Shown here: piece after piece, positions 34,272 to 42,390 of the stretch
Layout: each line of letters starts with the position of its first letter
How positions within the stretch are numbered: position 1 is the stretch's first letter
NCBI GenBank assembly: GCA_028285415.1
Contig: JANQPF010000009.1
Location: 248,001 to 312,000 of the forward strand
Direction: 5' to 3'
DNA length: 64,000 nucleotides
From: Pseudomonadales bacterium
GTDB taxonomy: Bacteria; Pseudomonadota; Gammaproteobacteria; Pseudomonadales; Azotimanducaceae
The notes under the pieces: generated by a model
Database searches by the model: none
What the model saw: only the letters and a program-made list of their open reading frames with translations
What the model was told of the DNA's origin: nothing
Program-made: the position numbers and the translations under genes

Positions 34272-35609
34272 ATGGCTGAAGCTTACGAATTTCACGATGA
34301 CGACGTCATCGCTCCAGAGGTCTACGGGCGCATTGGCCATCCTCACGACGCGTTTGCCTGGCTGCGCAACAACGATCCGCTACGCCGGGTGGAACCGGCG
34401 AACTACCGGCCGTTCTGGGCCGTAACCAAACACGCGGACATCATCGAGATCGAAAAGAACCCGGCCGTCTTCGCCAGCGAGCCGCGGCCCATATTGATCC
34501 CTGAGCAGACACAGCCCGAGCTGCGGGAAGAGCTCCTGGTGGAAATCTTCAAACGACTGGAAGACCGGCCTAAGCTCCTCGAGGTGCTGGCCACGGCCGG
34601 CGACCAAGGTCTCATCCGCTCGCTGGTGCAGATGGACCCGCCGGACCACACGCACTATCGGGCGCTCGTGCAGCCCTGGTTCAAGCCGAGCAACATCAAG
34701 GCCCTGGAAGATCGGCTGAACGTCATTACCCGGGCGATCATCGACGACATGATGGCCGACGGCAGCGAACGGGAGCTGGACTTCGTTCAAGACGTGGCCG
34801 TGTGGCCGCCACTCAAGCTCATCGTGGAGCTGCTCGGCGTGCCTGAAGAGGACGAGCCGCTGATTCTCAAGCTCACAAACGAACTCTTCGCCGGGGAGGA
34901 CCCGGAAATGATGCGGGCTGGTGACGATCCGCTGTCGGGCATCGACACCGTGAAATCACTGTATGACTACTTCACGGAGCTGACGGAAGATCGCCGCGCC
35001 AATCCCCGGGAAGATCTCGCCTCCTACATCGCCAACGGCAGGATCAACGACGAGTATCTGCCCTACAAGGAGCTCATTTCCTATTACATCATCGTCGCCA
35101 CCGCTGGCCACGAGACGACCCGCACGTCGATCTCCGGCGGGATGCACGCGCTGCTGAGAAACCCCGATCAGCTCGCGTTCCTGAAAGAGAACATCGACGA
35201 CGAAGACACGGTCAAGCTGGCTGTGGAAGAGATGATCCGCTGGACGACCGCGGTCAACCAGTTCTGCCGCACCGCCACAGAAGACTACGAGATACGCGGG
35301 CAGAAGATCCGGAAGGGCGATCACCTTGGCCTATTTTATGCGTCCGCCAATTTCGACGAGGAAGTGTTCGACGAGCCGTTCAAGTTCGACATCACCCGCA
35401 AACCCAACCGTCATCTGGCGTTTGGTACCGGACCGCATCAGTGTCTGGGACTTCTGCTGGCGCGCATGCAGATGCGTATCTTCTTTACCCAGCTCGTCCC
35501 GCGCATCGAAGAGATGAACCTCGTCGGGGAAGGGGAATATCTGCGCGCAAGTTTCGTGCACGGTTTCAAACACCTGCCGGTGCGCTTCCGGCTCACACCC
35601 GCGGCGTAA
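34272..35609 (+). CDS. Cytochrome P450
   Basis: 445 residues from ATG 34272 (GAGGGGATT upstream). The haem signature FGTGPHQCLG has the thiolate Cys at about 391; the I-helix oxygen motif AGHETT is near 278 and the K-helix ExxR at 320-323. It is a soluble class I enzyme needing a ferredoxin and reductase, neither of which is nearby. The QFCRTATEDYEIRG stretch is typical of CYP families acting on steroids, terpenes or fatty acids in actinobacteria and gammaproteobacteria. Substrate is not readable. Confidence 0.94.
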   Translation: MAEAYEFHDDDVIAPEVYGRIGHPHDAFAWLRNNDPLRRVEPANYRPFWAVTKHADIIEIEKNPAVFASEPRPILIPEQTQPELREELLVEIFKRLEDRPKLLEVLATAGDQGLIRSLVQMDPPDHTHYRALVQPWFKPSNIKALEDRLNVITRAIIDDMMADGSERELDFVQDVAVWPPLKLIVELLGVPEEDEPLILKLTNELFAGEDPEMMRAGDDPLSGIDTVKSLYDYFTELTEDRRANPREDLASYIANGRINDEYLPYKELISYYIIVATAGHETTRTSISGGMHALLRNPDQLAFLKENIDDEDTVKLAVEEMIRWTTAVNQFCRTATEDYEIRGQKIRKGDHLGLFYASANFDEEVFDEPFKFDITRKPNRHLAFGTGPHQCLGLLLARMQMRIFFTQLVPRIEEMNLVGEGEYLRASFVHGFKHLPVRFRLTPAA

Positions 35610-35623
35610 CGTTCGTGTGAAAC

Positions 35624-36148
35624 TCAGTCGGTTCGCTTCCCGACGGGCACCATGGCGTTCCAGATGCCATCCTGTTTGCGGCGATGATAAATTGCAGCCG
35701 CCACGTGACCGATGATCAGCGCATAGCTCACGTTGACCGCAATTTCATGCAGGATGAGCGCAAGCTCGATGGCAACACCGGTTTTGGCACCGGACCAATA
35801 CAGCCCGCCAATCGTCAAGCCAGTGACCGCAATCAGCGACAAACTGGCATACATGGCCAGGTGGACGGTCCGAGCCAGGCGCCTGACGGACGCCGGTGTC
35901 TCGTCCGGCAACGCGCTCGGACGAGTCGACTGCATGAACACGAAGCGGACAATCAACAAAAGAAGAAAGACAGACGCAAATGCCATCTCGTAGTGCAGGA
36001 GCGACAGATCTTCGAGCTCCTCGACTTCATCGAGCTGTTTGGTCAGCGCGTAGACAAAGACGCCAATAAATCCCCAGTGAAAGACCTTTGCCGTCAAACC
36101 ATGAGGACGCACGCTCTCAGCTTGTTCCTGATTCGTGCCCATCACCAT
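35624..36148 (-). CDS. Cytochrome b561-family membrane protein
   Basis: 174 residues with four transmembrane helices and His residues in the right places for two b-haems: KVFHWGFIG, LLHYEMAFA, RTVHLAMYA and LILHEIAVN/IIGHVAAAIYH. The family moves electrons between quinol or cytochromes across the inner membrane. It lies 25 bases after the phoX gene on the same strand, so may be in the same transcript. Partner not seen. Confidence 0.85.
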   Translation of the reverse strand: MVMGTNQEQAESVRPHGLTAKVFHWGFIGVFVYALTKQLDEVEELEDLSLLHYEMAFASVFLLLLIVRFVFMQSTRPSALPDETPASVRRLARTVHLAMYASLSLIAVTGLTIGGLYWSGAKTGVAIELALILHEIAVNVSYALIIGHVAAAIYHRRKQDGIWNAMVPVGKRTD

Positions 36149-36173
36149 TTGCGGTTCTCAATCGGTAACCGAC

Positions 36174-38114
36174 TTACCCGCCGATTGGGCCGCCGTCCTG
36201 GCGATAGATCGACACCACGCTCGGGCGTGGGGGTCCTGCTGGATCAAAATCCGGCCAACGCGTTGTCGGCGATTCAAACGTTGCCTGGCGGCCGTCGCCG
36301 GGATGCTGCACCGCCAGAAACAGAGTCTTCCCTTCCGGCGTAAAACGCGGACCACAGACTTCAGCACCCACGGGCGCTCGAAAAAACGCGTAACCGGTGC
36401 CACGCAAGGGACCGTCGGTCTCGATACCCCATAAACCGTCAGCGGCACCGGTCGCCTGGTTTCCATCGGTGGCAACCCACAAACGTCCCGACGCATCGAA
36501 CGCGCAGTTGTCGGGGCTGCCAAACCACCCGTTCGGACTGGTTGCGGGATTCCAGACGGCCGCGAAGCTTGGATCCTCGGGGTCTCCACACTGAATCAGA
36601 ATGTCCCATCGGGCCGAATCAGACGCGTGATCGCCGTCCGGCGACGTGATTTCGACAATGTGACCAAAGGCATTGTTCGCGCGTGGGTTGGCTGCGTTCA
36701 CATCGTCCGCCTCACGCAGCGTGTTGTTGGTGAGCATGACATAGGCACGCCCGGTATCCGGCTGGGCTTCCACGTCCTCCGGCCGGTCCATCGGCGTTGC
36801 CCCGAGCAGATCTGCCGCGCGCCTGCATTCAATGACAACGTCCGCCTGTGATGCAAAGCCGTTGGCCGTCGTCAGCGGCCCCTGGCCGTGGATCAGCGGC
36901 AGCCAGTTCAGGCTGCCGTCTTCATTGAATCGGGCAACAAACAGCGTACCTTTGTCCAGCAGATCCAGATTTGCGCTGCGGTTGTCCGGATCGTACCGGC
37001 CTTCCGTCACAAACTTGTATACGTACTCGAACCGCTCATCGTCGCCCATGTAAACGACCACCCGCCCATCCGGAGCGACAACGCTCTCCGCACCTTCGTG
37101 CTTGAACCGTCCGAGGGCCGTGCGTTTTTTTGGCGTCGACTGCGGGTCGAGAATATCGACCTCTACCACCCAGCCGAATCGGTTAGGCGCGTTGGGTTCG
37201 CTGCTGACGTTGAACTCATCGCGATGACGCCCCCACTGGAACCAGCCGCCTGGCACGCCATAGCGCTGATGATTCGGCGTCTCCGGGTGATCTTCGGTCA
37301 GCTCACCCTGGAAATAGCCGTGGAAGTTTTCCTCTGCGAGAAGGTATGTGCCCCACGGCGTAACCCCGCCTGCGCAGTTGTTGAGCGTGCCCGTGGCCCG
37401 GGTGCCTGACGGGTCAGAGCCGATGGCAAGGCGTGGACTTCCTGCGGCAGGACCACTGAACGCCATCGGCGTGCCGTCCGCCATGATGCGGCGGTTGTAA
37501 GCTGAATCGAGCACCACCTGCCAGCGATCCGCTACGAGTTTCAGCTCGACGACGCTGCCACCATGCGCGGCCATCTCAACCGCGCAGCGCTCCGCCGTCA
37601 TCGAGCTGGGATAGTCCGCTGCCACACCGGGGAACATGAGGACCGAAGACGTGAATTCATGATTCACACACAAGAGGCCGCGTGGCACATCGTCCGCATC
37701 AGGGGGTAGTGGCAGGAAGCCAACAAAATCACAGTTGTAGCCAAACTGACGGGATTGCGCCGCTGCGGTCTGGCTCTGCGGATCAAAGTCCGGCGAGTCG
37801 CTGAACAGAGGATCTCCCCACCGGAGCAGCACGTCGAGGTCGTAGCCCGCCGGTACATGGTGGGTCTGGTCGGAACCCCTGGCAATCTCTTCAAAATTGA
37901 ATCGTCCCGAAACCGGCAACGCTGCGGTCTCTGGATCTTCGACCCGGCCACCCGGCTGCGGACTGCATCCCTGCAATGACGGAACGCTCAATGCAGCACT
38001 CGCCACGAGGGACCCTTTGAGGAGACGGCGTCGCGAGAAACGGCGGGTGATCAGCTCATCCAGGGCCCCACCGTCGTGAGCACGCGGATTCGTGAAGGTA
38101 TCATCATCATGCAT
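36174..38114 (-). CDS. phoX: PhoX-family phosphatase (DUF839), Tat-exported
   Basis: 646 residues. A Tat signal RFSRRRLLKGS is followed by a hydrophobic stretch and SLQGC, which could be a lipobox. The rest is the PhoX propeller (DFVGFLPLPPDADDVPRGLL, CVNHEFT, GVTPWGTYLLAEENFHGYF, CNPEDPSFAAVWNP-like blade with NPATSPNGWF, and PDNCAFDASGRLWVATDGN). PhoX enzymes use Fe and Ca, not Zn, to split phosphomonoesters in the periplasm. It lies seven bases after zur and so may share the zinc-starvation transcript, where a Zn-free alkaline phosphatase would be useful (inference). Confidence 0.88.
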   Translation of the reverse strand: MHDDDTFTNPRAHDGGALDELITRRFSRRRLLKGSLVASAALSVPSLQGCSPQPGGRVEDPETAALPVSGRFNFEEIARGSDQTHHVPAGYDLDVLLRWGDPLFSDSPDFDPQSQTAAAQSRQFGYNCDFVGFLPLPPDADDVPRGLLCVNHEFTSSVLMFPGVAADYPSSMTAERCAVEMAAHGGSVVELKLVADRWQVVLDSAYNRRIMADGTPMAFSGPAAGSPRLAIGSDPSGTRATGTLNNCAGGVTPWGTYLLAEENFHGYFQGELTEDHPETPNHQRYGVPGGWFQWGRHRDEFNVSSEPNAPNRFGWVVEVDILDPQSTPKKRTALGRFKHEGAESVVAPDGRVVVYMGDDERFEYVYKFVTEGRYDPDNRSANLDLLDKGTLFVARFNEDGSLNWLPLIHGQGPLTTANGFASQADVVIECRRAADLLGATPMDRPEDVEAQPDTGRAYVMLTNNTLREADDVNAANPRANNAFGHIVEITSPDGDHASDSARWDILIQCGDPEDPSFAAVWNPATSPNGWFGSPDNCAFDASGRLWVATDGNQATGAADGLWGIETDGPLRGTGYAFFRAPVGAEVCGPRFTPEGKTLFLAVQHPGDGRQATFESPTTRWPDFDPAGPPRPSVVSIYRQDGGPIGG

Positions 38115-38121
38115 TGCGGTT

Positions 38122-38607
38122 TTATTCCGCGGTCAACTGTTTGCATTCACTACACAACCCCGTGACTTCGACCACCGAATTCACCGGTAAGAACCCCTGC
38201 TGATCAGTGAGCTTGTCCAGAAGGCTCACGAGCTGCTTGGATTCGAGCTCGTCCGCGCGGCCACACGACGAACAGAGCAGATACTGACTTTCGTGCGCGT
38301 GCTCCGGATGATCGCAGGCAAGGTAGGTCTGCTTGGACTCCAGACGATGCACCAGGCCCACACGAATGAGAAAATCCAGGTGCCGGTAGACCGTCAGTGG
38401 AGCAATTTTGCGTTTTTCGCGCTTTTCGAGTCGTGCAATGAGCCCGTAGGCGGATAGCGGTCGATCGCTTGTCAGGAGCTCCGCATAGGCCGTCAACCGA
38501 GCCGGCGTCAATCGTTCACCCGCTTCCGCGCATCTTGCCTCCGCGACCTGACGATGCGTTGCGGTCAGGCCTTTGATTTCTTTTGCAGTCTTCGTCGCTT
38601 TTACCAT
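38122..38607 (-). CDS. zur: Fur-family regulator, Zur type
   Basis: 161 residues with a Fur winged helix (ERLTPARLTAYAELLTSDRP, ISAYGLI-like ALSAYGLIARLEKR, TVYRHLDFLIRVGLVHRLES) and the dimer domain with two CxxC structural zinc pairs, CSSC and CSEC. The sensory His/Cys-rich stretch YLACDHPEHAHES is that of Zur rather than Fur. It would repress zinc uptake and zinc-sparing genes by binding the 13-bp boxes at 42334, 44052, 48760 and 52255. It lies 45 bases after the DUF3299 gene in the operon led by the first box, so may regulate itself. Confidence 0.9.
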   Translation of the reverse strand: MVKATKTAKEIKGLTATHRQVAEARCAEAGERLTPARLTAYAELLTSDRPLSAYGLIARLEKREKRKIAPLTVYRHLDFLIRVGLVHRLESKQTYLACDHPEHAHESQYLLCSSCGRADELESKQLVSLLDKLTDQQGFLPVNSVVEVTGLCSECKQLTAE

Positions 38608-38652
38608 CAGACCAGTCGTTCAGACGCTATGATTCGAATACCCGATTATCCT

Positions 38653-39537
38653 TCACGGCTTTACCTCGCGGGCATCGAGGAGTCGGTAGACGACACCAAT
38701 ATCGCTGGTTTCCTGCGGCTCGAAACGCCCTTCCAGGACAACAGGATTCCATGACACCTCCACGCCCTCAGCCGCAACCACTTCCACCGAGCCCGCAGGA
38801 CCGCCGGGCACATGGAAGAAACAGCTTGGTGGATTCGACGTCAGGAGAAAGTGCTTCTGTTTGAGGTCAGGCTGCAGAGGCATCATAAACCCGGAGATCT
38901 TAACGGTTTCGCCCGCTCTCGATTTGATGCTGTCCGGAAACGTGGCCACGTAACCCATGTCTTTGTACTCCAGGCGTGCCGACAGGAGCTCATCCCAGCC
39001 GAGCCCATCCTCGAGAACTTCCAACGTCGGGAATCCCGCAGCCCGCAGGCTGATCACGTTGATGGCATACTCGACGCTTTTCTCGCCGACGCTTGCCGTC
39101 ACGCGGTCCAGACCCATCTGTCCGCCGATGACGCCAAAATTCATCACACCGTCTTCCGCTGTCGTGAGCTCAGCCAGAAGCAGACGGCTTTTTCCGTCGA
39201 TCGAAATGTTGGGCATGGCGCCGACGACGGGGTGTCCGTCGGTGGTCGTGACGCGAACGCCGAGGTAAGCCTTGTCCCGCTCGAGCAGGTCGACGACGTA
39301 GCGGCCTTCTTCATCCTGATAGCCGTACTCGACGATTGCATCCAGGACAAGGTTCTTAACATCCGCGTCTTCAATCGAGACGGGTTCCTTATAGACTAGC
39401 GCATCATCCGGCGCTTCGATGTTGAGCTCAACGTCTGATAGGTCCGTCCAATCTATGGTTTCGGCTGTCGCGTCGAGCGCGAGCAGCAGGGCTGCCAGCA
39501 GCGCGCCGCGCGTGAATAAACTTAGCCAACTGTTCAA
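38653..39537 (-). CDS. DUF3299 protein, periplasmic, zinc-regulon partner
   Basis: 294 residues starting with TTG 39537. A signal peptide (GALLAALLLALDATA) leads into a middle region with beta-sandwich look, and the C-terminal 100 residues are DUF3299: SGFMMPLQPDLKQKHFLLT, PPSCFFHVPGGPAGSVEV. From memory, DUF3299 proteins accompany the Zrg-type zinc ABC importer of Vibrio. It lies six bases after the His-rich permease gene. I would place it in the periplasm, as partner or lipoprotein-like helper of that permease. Confidence 0.78.
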   Translation of the reverse strand: MNSWLSLFTRGALLAALLLALDATAETIDWTDLSDVELNIEAPDDALVYKEPVSIEDADVKNLVLDAIVEYGYQDEEGRYVVDLLERDKAYLGVRVTTTDGHPVVGAMPNISIDGKSRLLLAELTTAEDGVMNFGVIGGQMGLDRVTASVGEKSVEYAINVISLRAAGFPTLEVLEDGLGWDELLSARLEYKDMGYVATFPDSIKSRAGETVKISGFMMPLQPDLKQKHFLLTSNPPSCFFHVPGGPAGSVEVVAAEGVEVSWNPVVLEGRFEPQETSDIGVVYRLLDAREVKP

Positions 39538-39543
39538 ACTCTC

Positions 39544-41166
39544 TCATCCTTCTGCAAGGGTTCTGGCAACGTCAGTTCGGTACGCCTGTATTGCCGGAAC
39601 AATGGCGCTCAAGGCGCCAACCAGGAACAACCCCAGCAGTAATAGTGTTTCGGCAGGCGCCCATATCCAACCCGTCATGACAACCCCTCGGGTGCTCGCG
39701 AGCCAGTTGCCGACAAGCTCCATCATTCCATGACCGGCAAGAAAACCCAAGGTGACGCCAAGCAGGGACATCAGCAACCCTTCGACAATGAGATAGAGTA
39801 ATAATTCGAAACGGCTGGCACCGAGACAGCGTAGCATGGCCAGCTCACCACGCCGCGCACGGAGCGATCCGTAAAGCGCCGCAAAGATAGACAACGCCGC
39901 TGTGGCCACCAGTACCCAGGCGAAAGCGCCCAACGCGGTCATCCCCACGCCCACGAGCTGCAGAATTCGGGAAATCTCCATGGCGGGTGCTGCAGCTTGT
40001 AGCGCCCCCGCGGCGTTGATGTCCAACGGCAAAGTGGTGGCAGCCAGCGGGGATCGGTAGCTCAGCAGGAGCGCCGTGATTTCTACATCCTCGTCATGGT
40101 CATGGGCGTTATGGTCGGTATCAGCGTCATGCGCGTGCCCATCATCGCTCTCTCCATGGTCTTCATCGGCATGATGCTCGTGATGCGCTTCATCGTGATC
40201 GTGGTGATCTTCCTCTTCGTGGTGGTGATCCCCCTCCTCGTGATGACCTTCTCCTTCGTCGCGGTGATCCCCTTCCGCGTGATGATCTTCTCCTTCGTCG
40301 TGGTGATCCCCCTCCGCGTGGTGGTGGCCCTCTTCCTCGTGGTGATGTTCACCTTCGTGTTGATGACCCTCTTCGTGGTCATGACCCTCTTCGTGGTGAT
40401 GATCCTCTTCGTGGTGATGATCCTCTTCGTGGGCGTGCTCCGCCTCGTGGTCATGTTCCTCCTCGTGGTGATGCTCTTCCGCCTGCCCCGCTTCTTCGTC
40501 ATGGCCATCCCCCGAGTGATCCTCATCGTGGTCGTGGTCATGGGCGCCTTCCTCTGCATGCAGTTCCCAGACGCTTTCAAGAGACGTCACTACCAGCCGA
40601 TCGATCACCGTACCTGTCGGTGCCAACACGCCCACCACGCGATAAGGCTTTGCGTCGTGGGTGTGGCCGCCATCAACGAGTCCGTGCGCACCGGCAAAGG
40701 TTGAGCCCACCCCCATCGCCGCCGCTTCTGCCACCGCGGCGCCGAGCACCGCTTCCATAGGCGCTGACCAGATTCGACCAGCCCCCAGCTGCGCGTTGTA
40801 CAGATCAACGTAAGCCTTCGTAGTACCGACAATACGGAATCCTCGGAAGCTGTCGCCGAGCGACACCGGAATGGCTGTGGCAACGCGTGAGTCGTCCGCC
40901 CAGCGTTGCGCCTCGTTCAATTTGATATTTCCGGGCGGTACATCCGCATGGTAAACAGCGGAAAGAACGAGCTGTACCGGACTGCCTTGAGCACCGACAA
41001 CCAAGTCAACGCCTTTGGCATCTCTCGACATGGTCTCGGCAAGCTGCACACCGGCCAGCAGCAGCAGGACAATGCTGGCTGTTCCGAGCGCCATCAGCAG
41101 CACGTTGACGGCCGTCGTCAACGGCGACAGGGACAGATTGGCAAACGCCAGCCGCAACCAGGTCAC
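39544..41166 (-). CDS. FtsX-type ABC permease with giant His/Asp/Glu-rich periplasmic loop
   Basis: 540 residues from a GTG that overlaps the ATPase stop by four bases. The N-terminal helix (about 18-40), periplasmic domain, and three C-terminal helices (about 395-420, 455-480, 505-530) are the MacB/FtsX plan. Residues 203-360 form an insertion of about 158 residues with about 50 histidines, in units like HHHEEDH and HHEEGDH, nearly all other residues being Asp, Glu, Gly or Ala. It faces the periplasm next to the last periplasmic strand and should bind many Zn ions. Together with the ATPase at 41163 it is a probable zinc importer or zinc-handling pump, under the Zur box at 42334. Confidence 0.88.
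   Translation of the reverse strand: MTWLRLAFANLSLSPLTTAVNVLLMALGTASIVLLLLAGVQLAETMSRDAKGVDLVVGAQGSPVQLVLSAVYHADVPPGNIKLNEAQRWADDSRVATAIPVSLGDSFRGFRIVGTTKAYVDLYNAQLGAGRIWSAPMEAVLGAAVAEAAAMGVGSTFAGAHGLVDGGHTHDAKPYRVVGVLAPTGTVIDRLVVTSLESVWELHAEEGAHDHDHDEDHSGDGHDEEAGQAEEHHHEEEHDHEAEHAHEEDHHHEEDHHHEEGHDHEEGHQHEGEHHHEEEGHHHAEGDHHDEGEDHHAEGDHRDEGEGHHEEGDHHHEEEDHHDHDEAHHEHHADEDHGESDDGHAHDADTDHNAHDHDEDVEITALLLSYRSPLAATTLPLDINAAGALQAAAPAMEISRILQLVGVGMTALGAFAWVLVATAALSIFAALYGSLRARRGELAMLRCLGASRFELLLYLIVEGLLMSLLGVTLGFLAGHGMMELVGNWLASTRGVVMTGWIWAPAETLLLLGLFLVGALSAIVPAIQAYRTDVARTLAEG
40087..40560. repeat. Degenerate repeat region coding for the His/acidic loop
   Basis: About 474 bases within the permease gene are low-complexity: imperfect repeats around CTCTTCGTGGTGATGATC on the plus strand, the complement of GAT/GAA/CAC/CAT codons. 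The repeats change length in multiples of three, keep the frame and encode the metal-binding loop, residues 203-360. Such DNA can slip in replication, so loop length probably varies among strains. Confidence 0.85.
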
Positions 41167-41837
41167 GACAACGCACTCATGTTGAATTCGTGATCGAGCT
41201 GCCCGCGCACCCGTCCATCATGGGTCACGACCAGGAGCGACGCACCCACGGCCGCAGTCGAATCTTTGAGCAGCGTCAGCGCCTGGCTGGCGTGCTCGTC
41301 GTCCAGCGCCGAGGTCGGCTCGTCTGCCAGCACGAGCGCAGGGCTGTGGACCAGGGCTCGCGCAATGGCAACCCGCTGCGCCTGTCCCTGGCTCAACATC
41401 CCGGGCTTGTGATGCGAAACCTCGGCGATACCGAGCTGTTCGAGCAGTGCGTCAATCCGCGCATGGTCCCGCGGCTTACGGGCAAGCCGCTGCGCGAGCG
41501 CTATGTTCTGATGCACGCTGAGCGCCGGCATCAGAAACAGCCGCTGAAACACCATGCCCATGTGCTCGCCGCGAAAGCGATCGAGCTGCGCGCCGCTCAT
41601 CGCCGTGATGTCGTGTCCAAGAATGCGGATGCTGCCGGTGGCGGGTTGTAAAAGCCCCGCCAGCAGATGGAGCAGCGTCGTCTTGCCGCACCCGGATGAG
41701 CCGATGACGGCGATGCTCTCATCGGCAGCAAGTTGGAACTGTTCGAGATCAACGACCTTCCGTGACCCGTAGCTGAACGTCAGGGCATCAATGTCGATGA
41801 CCTGCGCTGCCGTTTCGCCGCGAGCGCCCTCAGGCAT
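41163..41837 (-). CDS. ABC transporter ATP-binding protein, MacB/LolD type, zinc locus
   Basis: 224 residues: Walker A GSSGCGKTT, signature MLSQGQAQRVAIARA (LSQGQ instead of LSGGQ), Walker B LVLADEPTSALD and the switch His in VVTHD. It belongs to the LolD/MacB class. The ATG 41837 overlaps the end of the MerC-like gene by eight bases, and its own end overlaps the permease start by four, so MerC-like protein, ATPase and permease form one coupled unit. It drives the His-rich permease. Confidence 0.92.
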   Translation of the reverse strand: MPEGARGETAAQVIDIDALTFSYGSRKVVDLEQFQLAADESIAVIGSSGCGKTTLLHLLAGLLQPATGSIRILGHDITAMSGAQLDRFRGEHMGMVFQRLFLMPALSVHQNIALAQRLARKPRDHARIDALLEQLGIAEVSHHKPGMLSQGQAQRVAIARALVHSPALVLADEPTSALDDEHASQALTLLKDSTAAVGASLLVVTHDGRVRGQLDHEFNMSALS

Positions 41838-42231
41838 CGTCGCTCACTACCCGGCTTTCCATGGGTCCCTGGTGCCGGAACCAGCGCCACAGATGCGCAC
41901 CGCCCAGCATGCTCCCGCCGATGACCGTGAGCACAACCTCATAGGGTTCCAGAATGGTCACCGCAGCGATCATGAGGGTTAATCCTGACAGCGCCAAAGG
42001 TGTGAAGATCAAACCATCTCCGACAATCCCTTCGCCCCAGACCACCCAGAGCGTGACGGGTACTGCAAGGAACACCAGCACCACGTGCAGCAGATGATTG
42101 TCGACCAGCTGAGTGGCGACAGGTGCCAGGCTTGCCAGCAGCGGCAATGCCAGACAGTGAATCAGACAGGCCGAAGTCAAGGTGGCTGCGCATACATCCC
42201 ACATGCGTGCGGCTCTGCGGCGTTTCAACAT
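41830..42231 (-). CDS. MerC-family membrane protein
   Basis: About 133 residues from ATG 42231. Four hydrophobic helices are visible and the first carries SACLIHCLALPLLASL, the two-Cys pattern typical of MerC, which transports Hg(II) in mercury operons. No other mer gene is near, and chromosomal MerC-like proteins are often in zinc regulons, so zinc or another soft metal is more likely here. First gene after the Zur box at 42334, leading the ABC transporter genes. A longer frame to 42294 exists but would start close to the box and adds a charged, unlikely N-terminus. Confidence 0.83.
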   Translation of the reverse strand: MLKRRRAARMWDVCAATLTSACLIHCLALPLLASLAPVATQLVDNHLLHVVLVFLAVPVTLWVVWGEGIVGDGLIFTPLALSGLTLMIAAVTILEPYEVVLTVIGGSMLGGAHLWRWFRHQGPMESRVVSDDA

Positions 42232-42333
42232 CTGTCTCGTTCCCGAAGTCTCTGATTTGTTGTATGAATCATGCAGTTTACGACGACGAAGCACGGACCT
42301 TGCCCGTGACGAAGCGCATGGCAGCCAAAAAAA

Positions 42334-42346
42334 GATATGTTATATC
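42334..42346. promoter_or_regulatory. Zur-box candidate 1 (GATATGTTATATC)
   Basis: A 13-bp inverted repeat with arms GATAT/ATATC around GTT, 103 bases before the MerC-like start. It shares NNTATGTTATANC with three other promoter-gap sites in the next 10 kb. It can control merC-like, ABC, DUF3299, zur and phoX genes. Confidence 0.7.
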
Positions 42347-42390
42347 AACGACGAAACATGCGACAGGGCACCGTGCACCAGGGGCTGACG

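Noticed and set aside
40096-40704. Long hydrophobic frame opposite the His-rich loop
   Set aside because: It is the complement of GAT/GAA/CAC codons; the real ABC permease is on the other strand and has clear family motifs.
41830-42294. Mercury resistance locus
   Set aside because: MerC-like protein only; no merR, merT, merP or merA in the window, and the context is zinc.
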